Positions 1 through 6,463 of a stretch of 10,903 nucleotides of DNA are shown piece after piece (position 1 is the first letter of the stretch; the number at the start of each line of letters is the position of its first letter). Both the position numbers and the translations under genes were made by a program. The stretch spans positions 1-10,903 of the forward strand of contig JAFWRA010000303.1 in the NCBI GenBank assembly GCA_017508895.1, given 5' to 3'. The notes below the pieces were generated by a model that was given only the letters and a program-made list of their open reading frames with translations, was not told where the DNA came from and searched no databases. Source of the stretch: Bacteroidales bacterium. Lineage in GTDB: Bacteria; Bacteroidota; Bacteroidia; Bacteroidales; F082.

Positions 1-304
1 AGACACCATTGACTACGAGCTCTTTTTCTACAACACGGGCAAGGGCTTGCTCAAGCTCAACAACAGTCCGGCTTGGATCAAGGAGTTCTCGTGCGACTAT
101 GTCTATGACTCCATCGAACAGGTGGTCAGGATTGAGAGCAGCTCATGGTTGATGGGCCTTTATGGTTCGCTGCTCCACAATGAGAAGAACGCCGTCTTCA
201 ACGTGGAGACCTTGACCGACAGCACCTTTGTTGCCTCATGGACCAACCGCGTCTCTGAAGACATACCTTTCTTTGAAAGGTTTTTCTTGAAACGAATTGA
301 TTAA
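1..304 (+). CDS. 3' end of a small protein, possibly a lipocalin-like lipoprotein (partial)
   Basis: The reading frame is open from base 2 at the window edge to a TAA at 302-304, so only the last 100 residues are visible and the true start lies outside. The Leu codon TTG at 47 could be read as a start, but the frame continues upstream without a stop, so it is probably internal. I do not recognise a named family. The visible part is rich in short alternating hydrophobic/polar stretches typical of a beta-barrel or beta-sandwich, and ends in FFERFFLKRID. Its spacing of motifs (ELFFYNTGKG, then a FSCDYVYDS stretch, then LTDSTFVASW, then the aromatic/KR end) parallels the next gene (DLIFREDRTGE, FTYSVDKRSS, MDKDSFIYEN, YMKRL), so the two may be tandem paralogues. 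The next gene starts 18 bases downstream, which suggests one transcript. Confidence 0.75.
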   Translation, partial: DTIDYELFFYNTGKGLLKLNNSPAWIKEFSCDYVYDSIEQVVRIESSSWLMGLYGSLLHNEKNAVFNVETLTDSTFVASWTNRVSEDIPFFERFFLKRID

Positions 305-322
305 CTTTAAATTTATATTAAA

Positions 323-904
323 ATGAAGAAAATTACATTATTAACGTTGTTTGCTATCGTTGCAATGCAGTTCACCTCTTGTGGAAAACTCAATGAAAAA
401 GCATTTGTCGGCACATGGGGTGTTGAGAAAATCGAGTATTACAACATCGACTATGCAGGCAATCCCATTGCCTCTTCCCTGGAAACTTTCGACATGGTTC
501 CTGGTGACTCACAGAGTGGTATTGATTTGATTTTCAGGGAAGACAGGACTGGTGAGATGCGCGACAGGAGTCGAGACACCATCAAGACAGATTGGAATGA
601 AGAAACGCATACTTATGAAACCATTATCATCTGCCCCGACACCACTATAGTTTCGAAATTCACTTATTCGGTTGATAAACGTTCATCCATTCTCTACATG
701 AATATGGAAAGCCCTGTGCATACCTATAAGATGAATATTGTCAATATGGACAAGGATTCGTTTATCTATGAGAATGAATACGGTACGAACTATGTGGAAA
801 AGGCTTATATGAAGCGTCTCTCAAGTTCGGCTGTGAAATCGGCTACCCGTGGAAGCCAGCCTACGCGTCCATATAGAGAAGGATCGTTCCTGAGTGGAAA
901 ATAA
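323..904 (+). CDS. Small outer-envelope lipoprotein, lipocalin-like
   Basis: A 193-residue protein with a clear lipoprotein signal peptide: MKK, a hydrophobic core, and lipobox FTSC with the lipidated Cys at residue 20. After it comes AFVGTWGVEKIEYY (residues 27-40). The GTW element followed by beta-rich sequence is common in lipocalin-like lipoproteins of Bacteroidota, which are mostly of unknown ligand. The motif DLIFREDRTGE (68-78) fits the same fold. Residues 167-193 form a basic, Ser/Arg/Gly-rich tail (with SATRGSQPTRPYREG) beyond the last predicted strand at YMKRL; the upstream paralogue lacks such a tail. The start is ATG 323, preceded by an A/T-rich leader without a Shine-Dalgarno site, as usual for the phylum. 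No separate promoter was found, so it is probably co-transcribed with the preceding gene. The fold assignment is inference from sequence texture and was not tested by a profile search. Confidence 0.8.
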   Translation: MKKITLLTLFAIVAMQFTSCGKLNEKAFVGTWGVEKIEYYNIDYAGNPIASSLETFDMVPGDSQSGIDLIFREDRTGEMRDRSRDTIKTDWNEETHTYETIIICPDTTIVSKFTYSVDKRSSILYMNMESPVHTYKMNIVNMDKDSFIYENEYGTNYVEKAYMKRLSSSAVKSATRGSQPTRPYREGSFLSGK

Positions 905-916
905 TACACCCGCCGG

Positions 917-989
917 AAAAAGCATTGCCGTGCATAGATTCCTTTCGCACAACCGCTGCGAGGAATGACATGCACGGCAATGTTTTTTT
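917..989. terminator. Bidirectional terminator between convergent genes
   Basis: A perfect 13-bp stem pairs 923-935 with 970-982 (CATTGCCGTGCAT / ATGCACGGCAATG). It is followed on the + strand by seven T (983-989) and on the - strand by five T (complement of 917-921). It can stop both the lipoprotein transcript and the converging methyltransferase transcript. The + strand T tract runs into the stop codon of the minus-strand gene (988-990). A second palindrome sits inside the loop. Confidence 0.85.
936..970. repeat. Short imperfect palindrome nested in the terminator loop
   Basis: AGATTCCT (936-943) faces AGGAATGACA (961-970): ATTCCT pairs with AGGAAT, a TT bulge follows, then CGCA (946-949) pairs with TGCG (957-960) around a 7-base loop. 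The form AGATTCC...GGAATGACA resembles short palindromic repeats that I recall as scattered between genes in many bacterial genomes. Only one copy is present in this window, so its status as a repeat is inference. Confidence 0.45.
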
Positions 990-2193
990 ATTCTACCAGC
1001 AAAACCAAGCCTTTAAGATAGGCCCCTTCGGGGTGGAAGATGTTGATGGGATGGTCAGCGGGTTGTGAAAGTTGGTCGAGGATACGCACGTTGCGTTTGG
1101 CCTCGATGGCCGCAGCAGTGACGATACCTTGGAAGGTGGCTTTGTCGACAGCTTGTGAGCAGCTGAAGGTGAACAGCAATCCACCCTTGGCGATGCGTTT
1201 GATGGCTTCGGCGTTGATGAACTTATAGCCGCCCAAACCACGGTGACGGTCATGGTGTCGCTTGGCAAACGCGGGTGGGTCGAGGATGATGAGGTCGAAG
1301 GCACCTTCACGCATGTCTGTCACATAATCCTTCATGTCGGCCACATAACAAGGATTCTCTTCCTTTGAATAGCCGTTCAGTTCGAGGTTGGCTTCAGCAG
1401 TGGCGATGGCTTTCTTGGAGGCGTCGACGGTGACAGCTCGTCTGGCACCGCCTTTCAGTGCAGTGACGGAGAAACCACCTGTGTAGCCGAAAGCGTTAAG
1501 CACGGTTTTGCCTTGTGAAAAGTGGCGTACCAGTTCGCGGTTCTCGCGTTGGTCAAGGAAAAAGCCCGTCTTTTGACCTTCTTCCCAGTTGGGAAGGAAT
1601 TGGCTGTCGTTTTCCAAGATTACTTCATCCAATCTGTCGCCAAAGAGGTAGCCATCTTCTATCGCGGCATCTTCCTTGCCCATGCGTTGCATGGCATCAG
1701 CACTTTTGTTGAAAATAGCTTGTAGGCCAAGGTCGGGCATCAGTTTGAGGGCGCGGACGATTTCTTTCAGGTGAAGGGCCATGCCTTCGGTCTGCGCTTG
1801 CACCACAGCGGTGTGGCCGTAAATGTCGATGATGAGGCCTGCCAAGCCGTCGCCTTCGGAGTGTACGAGGCGGAAACAGTTGGTATGTGGATTGTTGGTG
1901 AGACCTATGATGCGGCGTGCCTCGTAGGCTTGTTTGAGTCGGTCGAGGAAAAACCATTCATCAATGTGGCGGTTGTCGAAGCTGAGTATCTTCACGGCGA
2001 TGCTGTCCGACTCGCAGAAGCCGGTGCCGAGGATGTTACCATCGTAGTCAGTTACCGTAACGGTGTCGCCAGCCTGTAAGCCTTTGGCAGCATCATGGAT
2101 GGCACCCGAAAACACCCAAGGATGGAAACGGTGCAAGGCTTCTTCCTTGCCTGGATTGAGTCGTATGACGGGATAAAAGGGATTTTGTGGCAT
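988..2193 (-). CDS. rlmI: 23S rRNA (cytosine-C5) methyltransferase, RlmI family
   Basis: A 401-residue protein, close to the 396 residues of E. coli RlmI, which uses S-adenosylmethionine to make m5C at position 1962 of 23S rRNA. An N-terminal PUA RNA-binding domain (about 8-80) is followed by the EGDGLAGLIIDIYG linker region (113-126) and a Rossmann-type methyltransferase domain. Visible motifs are GQKTGFFLDQRENR (206-219), the SAM-binding NAFGYTGGF (233-241), acidic VDASK (256-260), the active-site loop DPPAFAK (305-311), and FSCS with the likely catalytic Cys345. It is cytoplasmic, with no signal peptide. The start ATG at 2193 is supported by the conserved N-terminus reaching the PUA domain directly and by a -7 box just upstream. 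It is transcribed alone, convergent with the lipoprotein gene and divergent from the DPP11 gene. The family call is firm; the exact nucleotide modified is transferred from E. coli. Confidence 0.93.
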   Translation of the reverse strand: MPQNPFYPVIRLNPGKEEALHRFHPWVFSGAIHDAAKGLQAGDTVTVTDYDGNILGTGFCESDSIAVKILSFDNRHIDEWFFLDRLKQAYEARRIIGLTNNPHTNCFRLVHSEGDGLAGLIIDIYGHTAVVQAQTEGMALHLKEIVRALKLMPDLGLQAIFNKSADAMQRMGKEDAAIEDGYLFGDRLDEVILENDSQFLPNWEEGQKTGFFLDQRENRELVRHFSQGKTVLNAFGYTGGFSVTALKGGARRAVTVDASKKAIATAEANLELNGYSKEENPCYVADMKDYVTDMREGAFDLIILDPPAFAKRHHDRHRGLGGYKFINAEAIKRIAKGGLLFTFSCSQAVDKATFQGIVTAAAIEAKRNVRILDQLSQPADHPINIFHPEGAYLKGLVLLVE

Positions 2194-2213
2194 AGAATAT
2201 TCGTATTTTGGCG

Positions 2214-2221
2214 CAAAGGTA
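2214..2221 (-). promoter_or_regulatory. -7 box of the rlmI promoter
   Basis: The minus strand reads TACCTTTG, a full match to the Bacteroidota -7 consensus TAnnTTTG. It lies 20 bases upstream of the rlmI ATG, giving a leader of roughly 10-15 bases. No good TTTG -33 element is seen at the expected distance, so the upstream half is weak or absent. Confidence 0.6.
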
Positions 2222-2240
2222 AGGAATTATCATTGGACAT

Positions 2241-2273
2241 TTTGAAAACAACTCAAAGAATTCTTTATTTTTG
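2241..2273 (+). promoter_or_regulatory. Promoter of the DPP11 gene
   Basis: TTTG at 2241-2244 and TATTTTTG at 2266-2273 are separated by 21 bases and match the Bacteroidota consensus TTTG-N19-21-TAnnTTTG. Transcription should start near 2280, giving an A-rich leader of about 40 bases before ATG 2322. The element lies within about 20 bases of the divergent rlmI -7 box, so the two polymerases may interfere. Confidence 0.75.
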
Positions 2274-2321
2274 CAGCCAACTAACTATATAAAACAATAA
2301 TTCAACAATAAACTACATTCA

Positions 2322-4460
2322 ATGAAACGTATTACCTTATTTATCACCCTCATCCTCACGCTCTCAGTCGGCATTGTAAGAGCTGGTGAAGGCATGTGGA
2401 TTCCCATGTTGCTGCAGTACAACGAGAAAGAAATGCAGGAGATGGGCATGAAAATCACCGCTGAAGACATCTACAGCATCAACCACAGCAGTTTGAAAGA
2501 CGCCATCGTTCTCTTTGGTGGCGGTTGCACGGGCGAAATCGTCAGCGACTACGGCCTGCTGCTTACCAATCACCACTGCGGCTACGACTACATCCAAAAG
2601 CACAGCTCGGTGGAACACGACTACCTTACCAACGGTTTTTGGGCTATGAATAGGGGAGAGGAGCTGCCCTGTCCTGGCCTCAGTGTTATCTTCCTCCGCG
2701 AAATGCGCGACGTGACCAAGCAAGTGCTTGAGGGTGTCAGCGTTGATATGCCCGAAGAAGAACGCCAAGCGCTTGTTGACAAAAACATGAAAAGTATCAT
2801 CGCTTCGGTGGAAAAAGAGACCAAATACAAAGTCAGCATCAAGCCCTTCTTCTTGGGCAATGAGTACTATCTGTTACTCAACGAGGTCTACACCGATGTG
2901 CGTCTCGTGGGCTGTCCGCCGAGCAACATCGGCAAGTTTGGTGGCGACACCGACAACTGGGTTTGGCCACGCCATACAGGTGACTTCAGCATCTTCCGCG
3001 TCTACGCCGACAAGGACGGACATCCGGCAGTGTACGACAAGGACAATGTGCCTTACAAGCCTGCCAAGCATTTGGACATCTCATTGAAGGGCGCCGAGGA
3101 AGGCGACTTCGCTTTCGTGTTTGGCTATCCTGCCCGCACCAATGAATACCTGCCCGCAGTGGCCGTCGACCAAGAAGCCAACCTCATCGATCCCATCATG
3201 GTCGACCTGCGCGGCAAGGTGCTCGACATTTATAACAAATACCAGGAGCAAGACCCCAAGGTGCGCATCCAGTATGCCTCCAAGCACGCCGGACTCGGCA
3301 ACGGCTGGAAGAAATGGATGGGCGTGACCGAAGGCATCAACCACTTCCACGGCGTGCAAAAGAAACATGATTATGAGAACCGTTTCTCCGACTGGGTGAT
3401 GCAATCACGTAGTCGCTACATGTACGCCAACCTGCTGAAGGACTTCAAACAAAGCTATAAGGAACTGGAGCCTTATCAGCTGGCTTACACCTACATGACA
3501 GAGGCGGGGTTGCGCATCGAGTTGGTCAGCTTTGCGGGACGTTTTGCCAGACTCTCCGAAGTGACCAAAGACACGCCACAAGACAAAATCGACCAGATGG
3601 TGGCCAACCTGAAGGCCTCTTCTGCGAGTTTCTTCAAAGACTATTACGAACCCATCGACCGTGAAGTGGCTGTTATGGCTCTTAGCGAATACCTGAAAGC
3701 TCAGCCCGCCGATTTCCGCCCCGCTTTCCTCAACGACATCAAGGACGTGGATGAATATGTTGACAAGCTCTTCGCCAAATCCATGTTCACCGATGAGGCA
3801 AAAGTGAATGAATTGTTGGACAACTTCAAACCCAACAAGGCCAAGAAACTCGCCAATGACCCCGCTTTGGTGATTTACCAAAGTCTCATTAGCTTCTATC
3901 GTAACGAAGTCTATGATCATATTTCGAGCCTCAACGCCAACATCGACCGTTTGCGTCGCATCTATATGAAAGGTCAGATGGAGATGGAACCAGAGAAACG
4001 TTTCTCGCCTGATGCCAACTTCACGTTGCGTGTCACTTACGGCAAGGTGGAAGGTTTCAAGCCCAAAGATGGCATGACCTACAGGCATTTCACTACACTA
4101 GAGGGCATCATGCAGAAGGAAAACCCCGATATCTACGACTATGTAGTGGAGCCGCGCTTGAAGCAACTTTATAATAATAAGGACTATGGTCGCTATGCCG
4201 ACAAGGACGGCACCATGCACGTGGCCTTCACCGCAAGTGTGCACACCACCGGAGGCAACTCGGGCAGCCCGATCTTGAATGCCGAAGGTCAACTCCTCGG
4301 CCTCAACTTCGACCGCTGTTGGGAAGGTACGATGAGCGACCTCATTTACGACCCCGATATTTGCCGTAATATCAGCGTCGACATTCGTTATGTGCTCTTC
4401 ATCATCGACAAGTTCGCTGGAGCAGGGCATCTGATAGATGAGATGACAATAGTAGAATGA
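2322..4460 (+). CDS. S46 family dipeptidyl-peptidase, DPP11 type (Asp/Glu-specific)
   Basis: A 712-residue serine peptidase of family S46, which removes dipeptides from the N-termini of oligopeptides in the periplasm. The signal peptide (about 1-21) is cleaved after VRA, leaving GEGMW, the usual mature start of the family. The catalytic triad is visible in chymotrypsin-like order: His85 in TNHHCGY, Asp221 in RHTGDF, and Ser647 in GGNSGSP. Asn212 and Trp213 in DTDNW correspond to residues that hold the substrate amino group in family structures. Eighteen residues after the nucleophile is Arg665 (in NFDRCWEGTMSD). In Porphyromonas gingivalis, Arg673 at the same +18 position defines DPP11 and acidic P1 preference, whereas DPP7 has Gly. 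Length agrees with the roughly 720 residues of DPP11. It is monocistronic, with its own promoter and terminator. Family is certain; specificity is inferred from one position. Confidence 0.93.
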   Translation: MKRITLFITLILTLSVGIVRAGEGMWIPMLLQYNEKEMQEMGMKITAEDIYSINHSSLKDAIVLFGGGCTGEIVSDYGLLLTNHHCGYDYIQKHSSVEHDYLTNGFWAMNRGEELPCPGLSVIFLREMRDVTKQVLEGVSVDMPEEERQALVDKNMKSIIASVEKETKYKVSIKPFFLGNEYYLLLNEVYTDVRLVGCPPSNIGKFGGDTDNWVWPRHTGDFSIFRVYADKDGHPAVYDKDNVPYKPAKHLDISLKGAEEGDFAFVFGYPARTNEYLPAVAVDQEANLIDPIMVDLRGKVLDIYNKYQEQDPKVRIQYASKHAGLGNGWKKWMGVTEGINHFHGVQKKHDYENRFSDWVMQSRSRYMYANLLKDFKQSYKELEPYQLAYTYMTEAGLRIELVSFAGRFARLSEVTKDTPQDKIDQMVANLKASSASFFKDYYEPIDREVAVMALSEYLKAQPADFRPAFLNDIKDVDEYVDKLFAKSMFTDEAKVNELLDNFKPNKAKKLANDPALVIYQSLISFYRNEVYDHISSLNANIDRLRRIYMKGQMEMEPEKRFSPDANFTLRVTYGKVEGFKPKDGMTYRHFTTLEGIMQKENPDIYDYVVEPRLKQLYNNKDYGRYADKDGTMHVAFTASVHTTGGNSGSPILNAEGQLLGLNFDRCWEGTMSDLIYDPDICRNISVDIRYVLFIIDKFAGAGHLIDEMTIVE

Positions 4461-4486
4461 AAAAAGGCGGCTTAGCCGCCTTTTTT
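4460..4486. terminator. Perfectly palindromic bidirectional terminator
   Basis: AAAAAAGGCGGC, loop TTA, then GCCGCCTTTTTT: a 6-bp G/C stem flanked by A6 and T6, symmetric on both strands. It lies between the convergent DPP11 and LRR genes. It starts at the last base of the DPP11 stop codon and ends at the last base of the LRR stop codon (TGA, 4488-4486). Confidence 0.92.
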
Positions 4487-5682
4487 CATTTGCCTTCTAC
4501 CACAATCCGTTTTGTCAAAACGCCATTCCTTGTTTGGATTCTAACAATATAAACCCCAACATCAAGAGGGTTGAAATCATATTCAATACCATTGCCACTT
4601 GCTGGGACTTCAAACAACTTTTCACCCAACATGTTATAGACGCTGATACCTTCCATGTTTTCAGTCTCTATTGTAATTGTCCCGTTGGTCGGATTGGGAT
4701 ATACGGTTGCCATCGTTTCGTCAAGTTCTGGTACATTATTACAATCGTCGATGATTGTGGAGAAATAGCCATGCCACTCCGAGTTTTGGTATGCAGGAAT
4801 GCAGTGGCATGGAACGGTGAGCGTTGTGCAGCTAAATCCTGCAAACACATCTTCAAATGAGAATACCGGTGGTTCTGTAGCCAAAGTAATGACTTTAGTA
4901 AACCCGCTGCAATTATAGAAGGCCTCCCCGCCAATGCTGACCAATGCACTGCCTAAGGTCAATGTACCAGTAAATCCGCTGCAATTGCGGAAAGCATTAG
5001 GATTGATACACGTCACGGAATTAGGTATGGTCAGAGAATCTGTAAATCCTGAACAGCCCCAAAAAGCAGAAGTGCCGATGAAAGTTACCGCATCGCTGAG
5101 ACTTAAACTGGAAAAGCCGGTGCATTTATAAAAAGTCGCACTTTCGATGCGTTCCAAACCGTTACCGATAGTCAGTGCTCCGGTAAAGCCAGTGCAGCCA
5201 TAAAATGCCGCAGTTTCCATGATTCTCACTGAATTGGGGATAGTCAGAGAGCCGGTAAAACCCTTGCAGCCATAAAATGCCGCAGGCCCAATGGTATCCA
5301 AGGCATCGCCTAGGTCTAATTCTGTTAATCCGCTGCAACCCAAGAATGCGTTTTCACCAAGACAGGTAACGGTATTGGGAATGGTCAAGAGACCTGTTAG
5401 GTTTCCGCATGATATGAATGCGTTTTTCCCAATCCTGGTCACAGCATAGTTGTTTCCATTATAACTGATGGTTGACGGAATGCTTAACTCACCAGTCGCT
5501 GCAGGGCCATCAATATGACTCATAAGCGTTGCAGAAACGCCGTCATCATTGATTTGATAATAAAAATCCCCTACAGAAAAGACGTCTTGTGCATTCAGAT
5601 GCGTAAGCCCAATAACTCCCAGAAAAAGAATGGATAAGACAACGTATGCTGATTTTTTGCAAAATGATGAATCGCTTTTCAT
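4486..5682 (-). CDS. BspA-like leucine-rich repeat protein with T9SS sorting domain
   Basis: A 398-residue secreted protein. An N-terminal signal peptide (about 1-31, ending LNAQ) leads to a short N-terminal segment, then eight LRR_5/BspA-type repeats (about 78-265). Cys residues at 92, 116, 139, 163, 187, 210, 234 and 258 mark each repeat, with a period of 23-24 residues and a core such as GFTGSLTIPNSV...AFYGC. After a spacer with several Cys comes a C-terminal domain of about 72 residues starting VYPNPTNG (327-334), with ISVYNMLGEK and LDVGVYIVRIQT, ending KRIVVEGK. This is the type A sorting signal of the Bacteroidota type IX secretion system, so the mature protein should reach the cell surface or medium. 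BspA-like proteins often act in adhesion; the ligand here is unknown. The 68 bases to the upstream DUF937 gene hold no clear promoter or terminator, so co-transcription is possible. Confidence 0.92.
   Translation of the reverse strand: MKSDSSFCKKSAYVVLSILFLGVIGLTHLNAQDVFSVGDFYYQINDDGVSATLMSHIDGPAATGELSIPSTISYNGNNYAVTRIGKNAFISCGNLTGLLTIPNTVTCLGENAFLGCSGLTELDLGDALDTIGPAAFYGCKGFTGSLTIPNSVRIMETAAFYGCTGFTGALTIGNGLERIESATFYKCTGFSSLSLSDAVTFIGTSAFWGCSGFTDSLTIPNSVTCINPNAFRNCSGFTGTLTLGSALVSIGGEAFYNCSGFTKVITLATEPPVFSFEDVFAGFSCTTLTVPCHCIPAYQNSEWHGYFSTIIDDCNNVPELDETMATVYPNPTNGTITIETENMEGISVYNMLGEKLFEVPASGNGIEYDFNPLDVGVYIVRIQTRNGVLTKRIVVEGK
4888..5451 (-). repeat. Eight tandem coding repeats of 69-72 bp (LRR units)
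   Basis: The segment encodes eight LRR units. The interval between unit Cys codons runs 24, 23, 24, 24, 23, 24, 24 residues. The units tend to alternate in type: three carry a TIPN[ST]V strand and the others carry LGDAL, IGNGL, LSDAV or LGSAL. The DNA copies are diverged, so this is old duplication rather than a recent expansion. Confidence 0.8.
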
Positions 5683-5750
5683 AATTAAGGTATTAGTCAG
5701 GACTGCTAGTTGGGTTTATTGTGGAAAAACGTCTGTTCGGATAGGGTTCA

Positions 5751-6269
5751 TTACTTCCCAAAGATCTTGCCCAAGCCGCCGAGAATGCTGCCAAGGCCGC
5801 CTGTGCTTTGTGAGCCGCCGCCAAGAAGAGCACCGAGCAGACCACCCAGACCCGCTGCGCCGGAGTTGCCGTTCTGCTTGCCAAGGAGAGCGAGCAGGCT
5901 GGGAGCGATAGAGGATAGGATGTTGCCTACTGCGTTGGAGGCCACGCCCGTCTGCTTGGAGATGCCACTCACTACGGATGACAAGTCGCCACCAAAAATA
6001 TGGCCCAAAATCTTTGAGCCATCGACAAGGTCGGCACCCTTTAGGTTATTGATGATATTGCCAGCATTGCTTGCATGGTCGCCAAGGGCCTTGGCCAAGG
6101 CTTCGGCACCGCCAGGTGTAGAGGCGTTCTTTTGCATGGCACCCAAGAGCGAAGGCATTGCGTTTGTGATGACCGAAGACACTTGCTTCGAGTCGATTTT
6201 CAAGTTGTTGGAGATGGCACTGATGGCATCATTGCCTGTCAAAGCGCCTAAGATGTTTGATAATTCCAT
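5751..6269 (-). CDS. DUF937 family protein, Gly-rich C-terminus
   Basis: A 172-residue protein of the DUF937 (YidB-like) family, whose function is unknown. The frame is open further upstream to 6377, but I place the start at ATG 6269 (MELSNILGALTG) because a promoter sits at 6335-6368 inside the longer frame and the extra 36 residues look nothing like the family. The sequence has no signal peptide or transmembrane segment. Two similar segments are visible: DSKQVSSVITNAMPSLLGAM (26-45) and ASNAVGNILSSIAPSLLALL (110-129), both of the form V..I....PSLL, suggesting an internal duplication. Residues 133-172 are very rich in Gly and Leu (GLGGLLGALLGGG, GLGSILGGLGKIFGK) and may be flexible or self-associating. 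It precedes the secreted LRR gene on the same strand and is divergent from the flavodoxin gene. No role can be assigned. Confidence 0.85.
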   Translation of the reverse strand: MELSNILGALTGNDAISAISNNLKIDSKQVSSVITNAMPSLLGAMQKNASTPGGAEALAKALGDHASNAGNIINNLKGADLVDGSKILGHIFGGDLSSVVSGISKQTGVASNAVGNILSSIAPSLLALLGKQNGNSGAAGLGGLLGALLGGGSQSTGGLGSILGGLGKIFGK

Positions 6270-6334
6270 GATTGTAATAGTTAATAGTTTAAATTGCTTC
6301 GTCGAGTTCTCCCAAAAGGAAATCTTCAAAGATG

Positions 6335-6368
6335 CAAATGTAGAAAAAAACGATTGATTTGAAACAAA
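6335..6368 (-). promoter_or_regulatory. Promoter of the DUF937 gene
   Basis: On the minus strand TTTG (6368-6365) and TACATTTG (6342-6335) are separated by 22 bases, one more than the usual Bacteroidota spacing. The expected leader is about 60 bases before ATG 6269. The site decides the start choice for the downstream gene, because a start at 6377 would lie upstream of the promoter. Confidence 0.65.
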
Positions 6369-6428
6369 AAACAACAATATGGTAAAAAAAACCGAAAAAA
6401 AGGTAAATCAAAAGTGAATAATATGATG

Positions 6429-6436
6429 TATTTTTG
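6429..6436 (+). promoter_or_regulatory. -7 box of the flavodoxin promoter
   Basis: TATTTTTG matches TAnnTTTG and is followed by GCC, as at the DPP11 promoter. It lies 27 bases upstream of ATG 6464. No TTTG -33 element stands at the right distance; the upstream region is instead a long A-rich tract (6370-6418) shared with the divergent DUF937 promoter. Confidence 0.6.
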
Positions 6437-6463
6437 CCAATTCAAATTATAACTTAATTCACT

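Noticed and set aside
3405..4088. 227-residue open frame on the - strand inside the DPP11 gene
   Set aside because: Antisense shadow of a well-conserved peptidase; no promoter, start context or domain supports it.
4888..5451. Regular DNA repeats that could suggest a CRISPR or satellite array
   Set aside because: The period is 69-72 bp, matches codon phase, and encodes diverged LRR units; there are no identical repeats with unique spacers.
5683..5750. Possible promoter or terminator between the DUF937 and LRR genes
   Set aside because: I found no TAnnTTTG box on the minus strand and no stable hairpin with a T tract.
6270..6377. Longer N-terminus for the DUF937 protein (start at 6377, 208 residues)
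   Set aside because: The extension contains a good promoter (6335-6368, minus), has no family resemblance, and covers A/T-rich intergenic sequence. The start at 6269 gives the normal family N-terminus.
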